From Micromonospora sediminicola (GTDB lineage Bacteria > Actinomycetota > Actinomycetes > Mycobacteriales > Micromonosporaceae): DNA of 64,000 nt. Below, piece after piece: positions 33,085-44,190 of this stretch (positions are counted from its first letter, which is position 1; every line of letters begins with the position of its first letter). The notes beneath the pieces were generated by a model that saw only the letters and a program-made list of their open reading frames with translations, did not search any database and had not been told where the DNA came from. Made by a program: the position numbers and the translations under genes. The stretch is taken from the NCBI RefSeq assembly GCF_900089585.1, contig NZ_FLRH01000003.1:667001-731000 (forward strand), in the 5' to 3' direction.

Positions 33085-34026
33085 ATGCCCGAGGTCTCTT
33101 CCCGCCACCGGTTCCGTTCCCTCGCCACCACGCTGGCGGTGGCGCTGACGTTGACGCTGGCCGCCGTGGCCGGCTGCGACAACCGCCGCGAGCCGCCGCT
33201 GCCCTCGGTCCTCGACAAGCTGCGCGAGTCGCACATCGACGGGCAGGCGAAGATCAAGATCGGGGTGGCCACCACCGAGCCGTTGATGGGCGAGCTGCGC
33301 AACGGCACCCACACCGGCTTCGACGTGGAGATCGCCCGCTACGTCGCCTCGTCACTCGGCTTCGAGGGTGACCAGCGGATCGAGTGGGTGTCGCTGGCCA
33401 CCGAGGACCGCATCCCCGCGCTCCAGGGCGGCACCGTCGACCTGGTCGTGTCCAGCTTCTCCATCACCGAGGAGCGGCAGAAGCTGGTCAGCTTCGCCGG
33501 GCCATACTTCGTCACGACCCAGGAGGTGATGGTGCCGAAGCGGCTGCGCGACCGCGTCCGCACCATCGAGGACCTGCGCCGACCCGAGCTGAAGATCTGC
33601 ACCAGCGGCGGCTCGACCACCGAGGCGGAGCTGGAGAAGCACCAGGTCCGGGCGTACGTGGTGAAGGAGGTCGGCGACTGTGTCCGGGGCATCCGGGAGG
33701 GGCGCTACGACGCGGTCAGCTCGGACGAGACCATCCTGGCCGGCTTCCTCTCCCAGTACCCGACCGAGTTCGAGATCGTCGACATGCCGTTCGGCACCAG
33801 CGAACTGCTCGGCATCGGGGTGCCGATCGGCGATCCGGCGCTGCGCGACCTCGTCGCGTTCTTCCTGCAGAAGAGCTACCTGGAGGGCCGGGACGGGATC
33901 AGCAGCCCCTGGCTGACCGCGTACAACCGCACGCTCGGGCCGTGGCTGAAGGCGGACAAGTCCCAGCCGCAGCCGCTCGACGTGCCGAAGCTCGTCGACT
34001 TCGACGACAAGGCGCCCCGGCGATGA
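33085..34026 (+). CDS. Family 3 solute-binding lipoprotein (glutamate-type)
   Basis: A 313-aa periplasmic-type binding protein with a lipoprotein signal (TLAAVAGC, Cys near residue 32). The amino-acid SBP signature TGFDVEIARYVASSLG is present, as are SSFSITEERQKLVSFAGPYF and SDETILAGF. It resembles GluB-like glutamate receptors. No ABC permease or ATPase gene is adjacent, so it may serve a distant transporter or work with the coupled membrane protein downstream, whose start overlaps this stop (ATGA). Confidence 0.9.
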   Translation: MPEVSSRHRFRSLATTLAVALTLTLAAVAGCDNRREPPLPSVLDKLRESHIDGQAKIKIGVATTEPLMGELRNGTHTGFDVEIARYVASSLGFEGDQRIEWVSLATEDRIPALQGGTVDLVVSSFSITEERQKLVSFAGPYFVTTQEVMVPKRLRDRVRTIEDLRRPELKICTSGGSTTEAELEKHQVRAYVVKEVGDCVRGIREGRYDAVSSDETILAGFLSQYPTEFEIVDMPFGTSELLGIGVPIGDPALRDLVAFFLQKSYLEGRDGISSPWLTAYNRTLGPWLKADKSQPQPLDVPKLVDFDDKAPRR

Positions 34027-35060
34027 CCGCGCCGGCGACCCTGCCGGACACCGTCGAGTCGACCCGTCCCGCACCGCGGCCGGCCGACCCCGCCGAGCGC
34101 CGCGCCCGGGCCAGCCAGTCGTTCTGGACCGCTGTCGTCGGCGTGCCCGCCGTCTTCTCGGTGCTGCGGCTCGGCGTCGAGGCCGGCGGCGAGTTGCAGA
34201 CCACGTTGCTGCTGGTGGCCAACGTCGGCACGGTGAACCTGCTGGCCGGCTTCCTCACCACGGCCGCCGCCCTGCTCTCCACCGCGCTGGTCGCGGTGTT
34301 CGCGCTCGGCGCGGTGCTGCGGGTCAGCGTGGACCGGATGTCGTCGGGGATGCGCCGCCCGCTCTTCGCGCGCTGGGTGGACAGCACCCCGGCCTGGTTC
34401 GCGGTGGCCAGCTTCCTGCTCGCGCTGGTCACCTGGCCGCTGCTCTACCTGCCGTTGCTGCTGCCGGCGTTCGTGGCCGCGTTCCAGCTCAGCCCGGAGC
34501 GGCTGCACGAGCAGCGGGTGCCCCGGCTGCTGCTGCTCGGCGCCGGCTTCGTCGGCTACCTCTGGCTGCTCGGGCCCACCCTGCTCGACGCCGGCCGGCA
34601 GGGGGAGGCGCTCGCGGTGGTGCTGCTGGTCGTACCCCCGGTCCTGGCCCTGTTCGTGACCGGCCCGCTGCCGGCGGCGGTGATCCGGCCGCTCGCGTCG
34701 ATCACCGAGGCGGCGGTGCTGGCCATGCTGGTCTGGGCCGCGCTGCCGGTGATCAGCACGCCGGTGCTGCCGCTGACCGTGACCACCGTCGAGTCCGCGC
34801 CGGGCGTCACCGAGGACGTGCGCGGCCACGTCGTCACCGTGGACGACGTCGACGTGGTGCTGCTCCAGGAGCGCGGCGGCGTGCGCTACCTGCCGGTCGA
34901 CCAGGTACGCGCCCAGGTGCTCTGCCCGAGCGAGGACGAGCTGCCCCGGCGGCAGTTGCGGGTGCGCGACTTCCACGTGGAGGACTCGCTGCTGGAGGGG
35001 CTGGGCCGCCGGGTCCGCCCGGTGCACCGCATCGACGCCGCCTGCCGCACGGTCGACTGA
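34023..35060 (+). CDS. Polytopic membrane protein coupled to the binding lipoprotein
   Basis: A 345-aa protein of unknown family. The first 25 residues are charged, then about six or seven transmembrane helices span residues 35-260. A soluble C-terminal domain of about 80 aa (GHVVTVDDVDVVLLQERGGV, VRAQVLCPSEDELP) follows. There is no ABC permease EAA motif. The four-base overlap with the solute-binding gene suggests that the two act together, perhaps as sensor and receptor. Convergent with the acyl-CoA operon. Confidence 0.75.
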   Translation: MTAPATLPDTVESTRPAPRPADPAERRARASQSFWTAVVGVPAVFSVLRLGVEAGGELQTTLLLVANVGTVNLLAGFLTTAAALLSTALVAVFALGAVLRVSVDRMSSGMRRPLFARWVDSTPAWFAVASFLLALVTWPLLYLPLLLPAFVAAFQLSPERLHEQRVPRLLLLGAGFVGYLWLLGPTLLDAGRQGEALAVVLLVVPPVLALFVTGPLPAAVIRPLASITEAAVLAMLVWAALPVISTPVLPLTVTTVESAPGVTEDVRGHVVTVDDVDVVLLQERGGVRYLPVDQVRAQVLCPSEDELPRRQLRVRDFHVEDSLLEGLGRRVRPVHRIDAACRTVD

Positions 35061-35064
35061 CCGG

Positions 35065-36228
35065 TCAGTAGGACTTGTCCTGGCCGAGGACGTGCTGGGC
35101 GACGAAGTTGAGGATCATCTCGCGGCTGACCGGGGCGATCCGGCCGGCCCGTACCGCGCCGAGCAGCGTCGCCACGCCGTACTCGGTGGTCATGCCGGCG
35201 CCGCCGAGCGCCTGGACGGCGGTGTCGACGGCGAGCGCGGCGGCCTCGCCGGCCGCGTACTTGGCCATGTTGCCGGAGACGCCCGCCTCCAGGTCGCGAC
35301 CGGCGTCGTAGAGCGTGGCCGCCTTGTAGATCATCAGCCGGGCCAGCTCGACCTGCACGGCCGCGTGGGCGAGCGGGTGCGCGACGCCCTGGTGCGAGCC
35401 GATCGACCGGCCGCCCCACACCTTGCGGGTGGTGGTGTAGTCGGACGCCTTCTCGATCGCGTACCGGCCGGTGCCGGCGCCCATCGCGGCGACCGTGATC
35501 CGCTCCGGGTTGAGCCCGGCGAACAGCGCCGGCAGCCCGGCGTCGAGCGACTCGCCGACCAGCGCGTCGGCGGGCAGTCGGACGTCGTCCAGGTAGAGCA
35601 GGAACTGGTTCTCCGGGGACAGGATCTCCATGTCCAGCTTGGACTTCTCCAGGCCCGGAGCATCGGTGGGCACGATGAACAACGCCGGCTTCAACCTGCC
35701 GCTCGCGGCGTCCTCGGTGCGGGCCACCACGAGCACGTGCCCGGCCTCGTCGACGCCGGAGATGTAGACCTTGCGGCCGGAGATCAGCCAGTCGTCGCCG
35801 TCGCGCCGGGCGACGGTGCCGAGCCGGTGGAAGTTCGAGCCCGCGTCCGGCTCGGTGATCGCGAAGACGATCTTCTGGGAGCCGTCCGCGAGGCCGGGGA
35901 GGTGCTTCTTGCGCTGCTCCTCCGTACCGTGCTTGTTGATCACCGTGGCGGCGATGGCGGGGGAGACCACGAGCAGCAGCAGCGGGCAGCCCGCCGCGGC
36001 CAGTTCCTCGCACACGAGCGTCAGGTCGGTGATGCCGCCGCCCCCGCCGCCGTACTCGGTGGGGATGTTCACGCCCAGGTAGCCCAACCGGCCGGCCTCG
36101 TGCCACAGCTCGGTGGTGTGCTCTCCCGCCTTCGCCTTTCCGACGAAGTAGGAGTGGCCGTACTTGCGGCCCAGCTCCCGTACGGCGTCGCGGAGCTGGT
36201 CCTGCTCGGGGGTGAGGTCGAAGTTCAC
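35065..36228 (-). CDS. Acyl-CoA dehydrogenase (last gene of the operon)
   Basis: A 387-aa flavoenzyme that oxidises an acyl-CoA to the enoyl-CoA. Signatures: AITEPDAGSNFHRLGT, DDWLISGRKVYISGV and the C-terminal AVQALGGAGMTTEYGVATLLGAVR, with the typical all-helical N- and C-terminal domains. Starts on ATGA overlap with the carboxylase alpha gene. Together with the carboxylase it fits isovaleryl/methylcrotonyl-type branched acyl-CoA breakdown, though the exact chain is not fixed. Confidence 0.9.
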   Translation of the reverse strand: MNFDLTPEQDQLRDAVRELGRKYGHSYFVGKAKAGEHTTELWHEAGRLGYLGVNIPTEYGGGGGGITDLTLVCEELAAAGCPLLLLVVSPAIAATVINKHGTEEQRKKHLPGLADGSQKIVFAITEPDAGSNFHRLGTVARRDGDDWLISGRKVYISGVDEAGHVLVVARTEDAASGRLKPALFIVPTDAPGLEKSKLDMEILSPENQFLLYLDDVRLPADALVGESLDAGLPALFAGLNPERITVAAMGAGTGRYAIEKASDYTTTRKVWGGRSIGSHQGVAHPLAHAAVQVELARLMIYKAATLYDAGRDLEAGVSGNMAKYAAGEAAALAVDTAVQALGGAGMTTEYGVATLLGAVRAGRIAPVSREMILNFVAQHVLGQDKSY

Positions 36229-38240
36229 TGCGGGTCCTCCTCGGGGTCCACCACGGCCAGTACGGCACCCGTCTCGACCTGGCCGCCGGCCGGCACCGGC
36301 AGCTCCGCCACCACGCCGTCGGCGGGGGCGAGCACGGGATGTTCGAGCTTCATCGCTTCCAGCGTCAGCAGCAGGTCACCGGCGGCGACCCGCTGGCCGA
36401 CCTCGACGTGCACCCGGGTCACCGCGCCGGGCAGCGGCGCGAGCAGCGACCCGGCCGCCAGCTCCGCGGCGGGCCGGGGCAGCCGGGGCAGCTCGGTGAG
36501 GCTCGCCGCCCCGTCCGGGCCGTCCACGAAGACCGACGACCCCACCCGGTGTACGCGGAACGCGCGCCGCACCCCGTCGACGTCGAGCACCACCCGATCC
36601 GGCGCGGCGCTCACCAGCTCCACCTGCGCCGGCTCCGGCTCGCGCTCGGTGTTAACAGGGGGCCCTTGCTCTACCCCAGGCGTTAGGAGGGGGCCCCTCC
36701 TAACGCCCCACTCGGCGAGCGTGCCGGTGCGGGTGAGGCGGTAGGTGATCTCGATGTCGTGGAACCGGGTGACCTGCGGTACGGCCGGCACGTTGCGCCA
36801 CCCCGACGGCAGGCCGGCCAGCACCGGCGCGGCGGCCCGGCGCGCGGCGGCGCCGGCCAGCGCGGCGGCCAGCGCGGCCAGCGGGAGCTGCGCGGCCGGC
36901 AGCAGCGGCGCGAAGACCTCGGGATGCCGCTCCAGGAAGCCGGTGTCCACGTCGGCGGCGGCGAACTCTTCGCTGCGCAGCACGCGGACCAGCAGGTCCC
37001 GGTTGGTGGCGACGCCGTGCACCTCGGCCCGGGCCAGCGCGCCGGCCAGGGCGCGGGCCGCCTCGGCGCGGGTGGGCCCCCAGGCGACCAGCTTGGCCAG
37101 CATCGAGTCGTAGTGCACGCTCACCGTCGAGCCGTCCACCACGCCGGAGTCCAGGCGCAGCCCGCGGGTCGGCCCGAACTCGGCCCCGACCCCGGGGACC
37201 GCGAACCGGTGCAGGGTGCCGGTGGCCGGGCGGAAGCCCTGGGCCGGGTCCTCCGCGCAGAGCCGTACCTCGATGGCGTGGCCGTCCGGGGCCGGCGTGG
37301 TGGTGATCGGCAGCGGCTCGCCCTCGGCGACCAGCAGTTGCAGGCGGACCAGGTCCAGGCCGGTGGTCAGCTCGGTGACCGGATGCTCCACCTGGAGGCG
37401 GGTGTTCATCTCCAGGAAGTGGACCTGGCCGTCCGGCGCCAGCAGGAACTCCACCGTGCCGGCGCCCACGTAGTCGACCGCCCGGCCGGCCGCCACCGCC
37501 GCCTCGTGCAGCCGTTCGCGCACCTCGTCCGGAAGCACGCCGGGCGCCTCCTCGACGATCTTCTGGTGGCGGCGCTGGATCGAGCAGTCGCGCACCCCGA
37601 GCGCCACCACCGTGCCGTGGCTGTCACCGAAGATCTGCACCTCGACGTGGCGACCCCGCTCGACGTACCGCTCGATGAAGACCGTGCCGTCGCCGAACGC
37701 CGCCGCCGCCTCGCGGCGCGCGCCCGCGACGGCCTCGGCGAGCCCGGCCGCGTCGCGGACGATCCGCATGCCCCGGCCGCCGCCGCCCGCGCTGGCCTTG
37801 ACCAGCACCGGGAAGTCGGTGACCTGCCCGGGGTCGGTCCAGGTGGGCAGCATCGGCACGCCGGCGTCGGCGAGCAGCGCCTTGGCGGCCATCTTGTCGC
37901 CCATCGCGGCGATCGCCTTGGCCGGCGGTCCGACCCAGGTCAGGCCGGCGTCGGTGACGGCCGCGGCGAACTCCGCGTTCTCGGCGAGGAAGCCGTAGCC
38001 GGGGTGCACGGCGTCCGCGCCGGCCCGCCGGGCCGCGTCCAGGATCAGGTCGATGCGCAGGTACGTCTCGGCCGGCGTGTTCCCCGGCAGCCGCACCGCC
38101 TGGTCGGCCTCGGCGACGAACGGCGCGTCGGCGTCCGCGTCGGAGTGCACGGCGACCGTCGCCACGCCGAGCGCCCGGCAGGTGGCGAGGACCCGGCGGG
38201 CGATCTCCCCCCGGTTCGCCACGAGAAGGGTGGTGATCAA
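36225..38240 (-). CDS. Acyl-CoA carboxylase alpha subunit (biotin carboxylase + BCCP)
   Basis: A 671-aa biotin-dependent carboxylase subunit. The biotin carboxylase domain (1-450) has the ATP-grasp glycine loop ASAGGGGRGMRIV, the EMNTRLQVEHPVTE signature and RRHQKIVEEAPG. A linker and a C-terminal biotinyl domain follow, with EAMKLEHPV as the biotinylation site. In the linker a dispersed GGGCCC repeat is read in frame, encoding about 19 residues (RRGPLLTPGVEQGPPVN) that look foreign to the family. The substrate is likely 3-methylcrotonyl-CoA or a related branched enoyl-CoA. Confidence 0.92.
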   Translation of the reverse strand: MITTLLVANRGEIARRVLATCRALGVATVAVHSDADADAPFVAEADQAVRLPGNTPAETYLRIDLILDAARRAGADAVHPGYGFLAENAEFAAAVTDAGLTWVGPPAKAIAAMGDKMAAKALLADAGVPMLPTWTDPGQVTDFPVLVKASAGGGGRGMRIVRDAAGLAEAVAGARREAAAAFGDGTVFIERYVERGRHVEVQIFGDSHGTVVALGVRDCSIQRRHQKIVEEAPGVLPDEVRERLHEAAVAAGRAVDYVGAGTVEFLLAPDGQVHFLEMNTRLQVEHPVTELTTGLDLVRLQLLVAEGEPLPITTTPAPDGHAIEVRLCAEDPAQGFRPATGTLHRFAVPGVGAEFGPTRGLRLDSGVVDGSTVSVHYDSMLAKLVAWGPTRAEAARALAGALARAEVHGVATNRDLLVRVLRSEEFAAADVDTGFLERHPEVFAPLLPAAQLPLAALAAALAGAAARRAAAPVLAGLPSGWRNVPAVPQVTRFHDIEITYRLTRTGTLAEWGVRRGPLLTPGVEQGPPVNTEREPEPAQVELVSAAPDRVVLDVDGVRRAFRVHRVGSSVFVDGPDGAASLTELPRLPRPAAELAAGSLLAPLPGAVTRVHVEVGQRVAAGDLLLTLEAMKLEHPVLAPADGVVAELPVPAGGQVETGAVLAVVDPEEDPQ
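36651..36707 (+). repeat. GTTAAC/GGGCCC dispersed repeat, copy 1 (inside CDS)
   Basis: It runs from GTTAACAGGGGGCCCTT through AGGCGTTAGGAGGGGGCCC to CCTAACGCC. It aligns with the copies near 41358 and 44191 and lies in frame within the carboxylase alpha gene without a stop. Confidence 0.8.
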
Positions 38241-38253
38241 GGCTCTCTCCCCC

Positions 38254-39851
<1,598 letters not shown>

Positions 39852-39855
<4 letters not shown>

Positions 39856-41021
39856 AGGCCCATGCCCTTCGCGATGATCTCGTTCATGATCTCGGTGGTG
39901 CCGCCGCCGATGCCGAGGATGCGGGCGTCCCGGTAGTGCCGCTCCACCTCGGCGTCGCGCAGGTAGCCGAAGCCGCCGTGCAGTTGCAGCGCGGCGTCGA
40001 CCACGTGGTCGCAGGCGGCCACCGCCACGTTCTTCGCCATCGCCACCTCGGTCACCACCGGTTGTCCCGCGGCCACCCGCTCGGCCACCTCGTGCACGTA
40101 CGCGCGGGCCGCCTCGGCGCGGGTGTGCATCTCGGCCAGCCGGTGCCGGACGAGCTGCCGACCGGCGAGCGGGCGGCCGAACGTGGAGCGGTCCCGGCAC
40201 CACCGCACGGCCAGGTCGACGCAGCGTTGCGCGGTCGCGTACGCCTGGGTGGCCAGCGAGAGCCGCTCGGTGGCGAACTGCTGCATGATGGCGAGGAAGC
40301 CGGTGTCCTCCGGGCCGATCCGGTTCGCCACCGGCACCCGCACGTCGACGAAGGACAGTTCGGCGGTGTCCGAGCAGTGCCAGCCGAGCTTCTCCAGCCG
40401 CCGACCCACGGTGAACCCGGGGGAGTCCCTGTCGATCACGAGCAGGCTCAGTGAGCCCGACCCGGGGAAGTCGGTGCAGACCGCGGTGGTCACGAAGTCC
40501 GCCCTGATCCCGCTGGTGATGTAGGTCTTCGCGCCGTTCACCACGTAGTGGTCGCCGTCCCGGACCGCGCAGGTGCGGATGCCGGCGACGTCCGACCCGC
40601 CGTCCGGCTCGGTGATCGCCAGCGCGCCGATCATGGTCCCGGCCAGGGTGGGCCGCACGTACCTCTCGATGAGATGCTGCGGACCGCCGGCGCCTGAGCC
40701 GGCTGTGTCGCCGCAGGCGGCGACGATGTGCGGGAGCGCGATGCCGTGGGTGAACAGCGCGGCGATCAGCCCGGACGAACCGCCCGAGCGGATGATCTCC
40801 TCGGTGACCACGATCGAGTCGAGCAGGTCGCCGCCGCTGCCGCCGACCGACTCGGGGAAGCCGATGCCCAGCAGCCCGATCTTCGCGGCGGTCTCGTGCA
40901 GCGACCGGGGCACCTCGCCGGCCCGCTCCCACCCGGCCAGGTGAGGCAGCACCTCGCGGGTGACGAAGGAGCGGGTCAGCTCGCGCAGCTGGCGGCGCTC
41001 GGGGGTGTCCACGATGGTCAT
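39852..41021 (-). CDS. Acyl-CoA dehydrogenase
   Basis: A 389-aa acyl-CoA dehydrogenase: LAITEPDGGSDVAGIRTCAV, DHYVVNGAKTYITSG and QLHGGFGYLRDAEVERHYRD. It differs clearly from the second dehydrogenase at the operon end, so the pathway has two oxidation steps or two substrates. Both ends overlap neighbouring genes by four bases (ATGA, GTGA). Confidence 0.92.
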
Positions 41022-42694
41022 GCCGACACCTCCGCCGGCAGGTCGACCACCCGGGAGCGCAGCAGCTCGCCGAGCGCCTTGGCCTGCGGGTCGAACCGGG
41101 TGGAGGCGGCCACGCCCTGGCCGAGCAGCCCTCGGATCACGAAGTTGACCGCGCGCAGGTTCGGTAGCTCGTACCGCTCGACGGTCAGCGGCGCGGTCTC
41201 CGGCAACAGCTCGGCCAGCCGCTCCACGGTGAGCCAGTCGCGCAGCCAGGCCCAGGTCGTGTCCGTGCGGGCCCAGACGCCGAGGTTGGCGTCGCCACCC
41301 TTGTCCCCCGACCGCGCCCCCACCAGCTCACCCAGCGGCCCCCGCCGGCTGGCGTGCAAGGAAGGGCCCCTTGTTAACGCCTCGTGTTGTACAGGGGCCC
41401 CCTGCAAACCGTTCGTCACGGTCGGCGGCGGGACCGGCACGCGCGCGCCGGAGGGAAGCACCGCGACGTGCTCCACCGCGTCCTGCGCGATGCTGTCGGC
41501 GGTGAACACCCCGTACGGGGTGGCGTCGCCGGGCAGCGTGGTCAGCGTGCAGCCCGGATAGGAGGCCAGCGCCAGTTCCACCGCCGCCGCCGAGAACGCC
41601 CGCCCGGCCCGCGACCTGTCGCCGTCGCGCAGGTGGACGTGCAGCAGCGCGCTCGCCGCCTCGGTGTCGCCGACGTCCGGGTGGTCGGTGCGGGCCAGCG
41701 TGAACTCCAGCCCCTCGGTGCCGACCGACTCCTCGATCTGGCTGCGGACCAGGGCCGCCTTGGCCGGCACGTCCAGCCCGCACAGGACGAACGTCATCGA
41801 GTTGCGGAAACCGCCGAGGTTGTTGACGCCCACCTTCAGCGTGTCCGGCGGCGGCGTGCCGCGCACCCCGGTGACGCGTACCCGGTCCGGGCCCTCCTGG
41901 TCCAGCCGCACCGTGTCCAACCGGGTCACCACATCCGGCCCGAGGTAGTCCGGCCCGCCCACCTCGTAGAGCAGCTGCGCGGTGACCGTCTCGACGGTCA
42001 CCGCGCCACCGGTGCCCGGGTGCTTGGTGAGCACCGACGAGCCGTCTGGGTGCAGCTCGGCGATGGGGAAGCCGGGGCGGCGCCCGCCGTCCAGCAGCTC
42101 GGTGAAGAAACTGAAGTTGCCGCCGGTGACCTGCGCCCCGCACTCGATCAGGTGCCCGGCCACGGTCGCCCCGGCCAGCGCGTCGAGGTCGTCCCGGCCC
42201 CACCCGAAGCGGGCGATGGCCGGCCCGACCGCCAGCGAGGCGTCGGTGACCCGCCCGGTCACCACCACGTCCGCGCCCGCGTCGAGGCAGGCCGCGATCC
42301 CGAACGCGCCCAGGTACGCGTTCGCGGTCAGCGCGTCCGGCCGCTGGATCGCGTCGCCCTCGACGTAGCCGACCCGCACCTGGAGGCCGAGCCGGTCGCC
42401 GAGCGACCGGATCGCGTCGGCCAGCCCCGCCGGGTTGAGGCCGCCCGCGTTGGTGACCAGCGTGACGCCGCGCTCCAGCGCGGCGCCGAGCACGCCCTCC
42501 GCCTGGCGCAGGAACGTCTTGGCGTAGCCGAGCGACGGGTCGCGCATCCGGTCCCGGCCGAGGATCAACATGGTCAGCTCGGCCAGGTAGTCGCCGGTCA
42601 GCACGTCCAGCTCGCCGCCGTCGAGCATCTCGCGCCAGGCGTCGAACCGGTCGCCGTAGAACCCGGACGCGTTCCCGACCCGCAGCACGCTCAT
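41018..42694 (-). CDS. AtuA-family protein (acyclic terpene utilisation)
   Basis: A 558-aa AtuA-like protein: LRVGNASGFYGDRFDAWREM, LGYAKTFLRQAEGVLG, VTNAGGLNP, VTGRVTDASL, and a C-terminal small domain with GARSGDKGGDANLGVW. AtuA is required for citronellol/geraniol breakdown in Pseudomonas, but its reaction is not established. Near residue 430 the in-frame dispersed repeat encodes a stretch (LQGAPVQHEALTRGPS) between the two domains. Coupled to TIGR03084 upstream and the dehydrogenase downstream. Confidence 0.88.
   Translation of the reverse strand: MSVLRVGNASGFYGDRFDAWREMLDGGELDVLTGDYLAELTMLILGRDRMRDPSLGYAKTFLRQAEGVLGAALERGVTLVTNAGGLNPAGLADAIRSLGDRLGLQVRVGYVEGDAIQRPDALTANAYLGAFGIAACLDAGADVVVTGRVTDASLAVGPAIARFGWGRDDLDALAGATVAGHLIECGAQVTGGNFSFFTELLDGGRRPGFPIAELHPDGSSVLTKHPGTGGAVTVETVTAQLLYEVGGPDYLGPDVVTRLDTVRLDQEGPDRVRVTGVRGTPPPDTLKVGVNNLGGFRNSMTFVLCGLDVPAKAALVRSQIEESVGTEGLEFTLARTDHPDVGDTEAASALLHVHLRDGDRSRAGRAFSAAAVELALASYPGCTLTTLPGDATPYGVFTADSIAQDAVEHVAVLPSGARVPVPPPTVTNGLQGAPVQHEALTRGPSLHASRRGPLGELVGARSGDKGGDANLGVWARTDTTWAWLRDWLTVERLAELLPETAPLTVERYELPNLRAVNFVIRGLLGQGVAASTRFDPQAKALGELLRSRVVDLPAEVSA
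41358..41410 (-). repeat. GTTAAC/GGGCCC dispersed repeat, copy 2 (inside CDS)
   Basis: Read on the minus strand: CAGGGGGCCCCTG, a short spacer, then AGGCGTTAACAAGGGGCCCTTCC. It aligns with copies 1 and 3. It is read through in frame in the interdomain linker of the AtuA-like gene. Confidence 0.8.
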
Positions 42695-43485
42695 GAGGGC
42701 ACTCCGTCGGCGGGCTCCCGCTTGTCGCCGGGCGGGCCGGCGAAGGCCTGGGCCACGTCCAGCCACTCGTCGGCCACCGGCCCGGTCGCCATCAGGGCCA
42801 GGTCGGCGCGGTGCCGGCGCTGGGTGACCAGCAGGCAGAAGTCGAGCGCCGGCCCGGTCACCCGGTCGGCCGCGTCCGCCGGCCCGAAGACCCACGGCTC
42901 ACCGCCCGCGGGCGGGGTCAGCTCGACCCGCACCGGCGCCGTGGGCACCGCGCGGCCGTGGGCCGCGAAGCCGTGCCCGAGAGTACGGAAGCCGAGGTGC
43001 GCGACGTGTCGCAGCCGCGCGGTCGGGGTACGCCGGACGCCCAGCGCGTCGGCCACGTCCTCGCCGTGCGCCCACGTCTCCATGAGCCGGGCGGTGGCCA
43101 TCGAGGCGGGTGACATGCTCGTGCCGTACCAGGGCATCTTCTGCCCGGGCGGGACGGCGGCGAGCGTGCCGGCGAGCGCCGAGCGGCCGGCACGCCAGCG
43201 GGCCAGCAGCGCCGGTGGCGGGGCGAGGAAGGACTCGGCGCCGTCCTCGACCAGGCGGGACGGGTCCGGCGCGGAGGTGACCGAGGCGAAGAACGCCGAC
43301 TCGTCGGTGGCGGCCAGGTGAGCCACGTGGTCGGTCCAGGCGAGGTGCGCGACCTGATGGGCGACGGTCCAGCCGGGGGCCGGTGTCGGCCGTTCCCACC
43401 CCGCCGGCGGCAGGTCCGCGACGAGCGCGTCGAGCTGCTCGGACTCGGCGGCCAGATCCGCGAGCAGTGCATTCAGGTCGACCAT
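42691..43485 (-). CDS. TIGR03084-type DinB-fold protein
   Basis: A 264-aa helical protein of the mycothiol-dependent maleylpyruvate isomerase-like (DinB) superfamily: GWTVAHQVAHLAWTDH with metal-binding His, MATARLMETWAHGEDVADAL with the second His site, and a C-terminal SCP2-like part (RVELTPPAGGEPWVFGP). TIGR03084 genes often neighbour AtuA and acyl-CoA dehydrogenase genes in actinobacteria. A GGAGG precedes the start; 32 bp from TetR. Confidence 0.87.
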   Translation of the reverse strand: MVDLNALLADLAAESEQLDALVADLPPAGWERPTPAPGWTVAHQVAHLAWTDHVAHLAATDESAFFASVTSAPDPSRLVEDGAESFLAPPPALLARWRAGRSALAGTLAAVPPGQKMPWYGTSMSPASMATARLMETWAHGEDVADALGVRRTPTARLRHVAHLGFRTLGHGFAAHGRAVPTAPVRVELTPPAGGEPWVFGPADAADRVTGPALDFCLLVTQRRHRADLALMATGPVADEWLDVAQAFAGPPGDKREPADGVPS

Positions 43486-43517
43486 GGTGCCTCCGGGCGG
43501 GACGGGCCGTCAGGGGA

Positions 43518-44138
43518 TCAGTGCCGCTCGCCCTCCGCGGTGAGCAGCGCGGCGAGCTGGCGCTTCCAGGCGTGCAGCAGGGTGGTGCGGCGGGTCGAGT
43601 CGTCGCTGAGCAGGTTGGCCACGCCGAGGCCGCGGAGCAGGTCGAGCGTGGTCTGGACCGATTCGCGGACGCCGGGGCGGCGCTCGTCCACGCCGAGCAG
43701 CTCGACGGTGAGCCGGTGCATCTCGCGGCCGATCCGGGCCTCCAGCGGGACCAGCGCGTCGCGCAGCTCGGCGTCGGTGCGGGCGGCCACCCACAGCTCC
43801 AGCGCGGCGACGAAGAGCGGGCCGGTGAAGGCGGCGGCGAGCAGGTCGACCACCCCGTCGAGCCGGCGCGGGCCGGCCGGCAGGGCCTCCGCCTCGGTGC
43901 GCAGCTCGACCGCCCGACGCTCGGTCAGGTGGGCGACGGCGGCGGTGACCAGCGCCGCCTTGGTCGGGTAGTGGTGCAGCTGGGCGCCCCGGGAGACGCC
44001 GGCGCGGGCCGCCACCACCGTCGTGGTGGTGCCGGACCAGCCGTGCTCCACCAGGCACTCGACGGTCGCCTCCAGCAGTCGGGCCTGGGTGGCGCGGCTG
44101 CGGTCCTGCTGAGGGACGCGGGTCGATGCGGCGGGCAC
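43518..44138 (-). CDS. TetR-family repressor of the acyl-CoA operon
   Basis: A 206-aa regulator. The N-terminal HTH (LLEATVECLVEHGWSGTTTT, then VAARAGVSRGAQLHHYPTKAAL) is canonical; the helical ligand domain has no recognisable specificity. It is the first gene of the minus-strand operon. Upstream, a TTGACT -35 overlaps an inverted repeat, so autorepression relieved by an acyl-CoA or terpenoid-CoA is the simplest model. Confidence 0.9.
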   Translation of the reverse strand: MPAASTRVPQQDRSRATQARLLEATVECLVEHGWSGTTTTVVAARAGVSRGAQLHHYPTKAALVTAAVAHLTERRAVELRTEAEALPAGPRRLDGVVDLLAAAFTGPLFVAALELWVAARTDAELRDALVPLEARIGREMHRLTVELLGVDERRPGVRESVQTTLDLLRGLGVANLLSDDSTRRTTLLHAWKRQLAALLTAEGERH

Positions 44139-44167
44139 GGGGACAGCCTGCCGCCCTCAAAACAAAC

Positions 44168-44181
44168 AGTCAAGCCTGACT
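44168..44181 (-). promoter_or_regulatory. Operator-like repeat over the operon -35
   Basis: AGTCA-AGCC-TGACT is a perfect 5-bp inverted repeat with a 4-bp spacer. On the minus strand it includes TTGACT, followed 18 bp later by CAGGCT and, 6 nt on, the TetR GTG. It fits autoregulation at a near-leaderless promoter. Confidence 0.5.
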
Positions 44182-44190
44182 TTTTTGAAA

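Noticed and set aside
36651..36707. Frameshift or pseudogene in the carboxylase alpha gene
   Set aside because: The reading frame continues through the repeat to an intact biotinyl domain, so it is an in-frame insert rather than a lesion.
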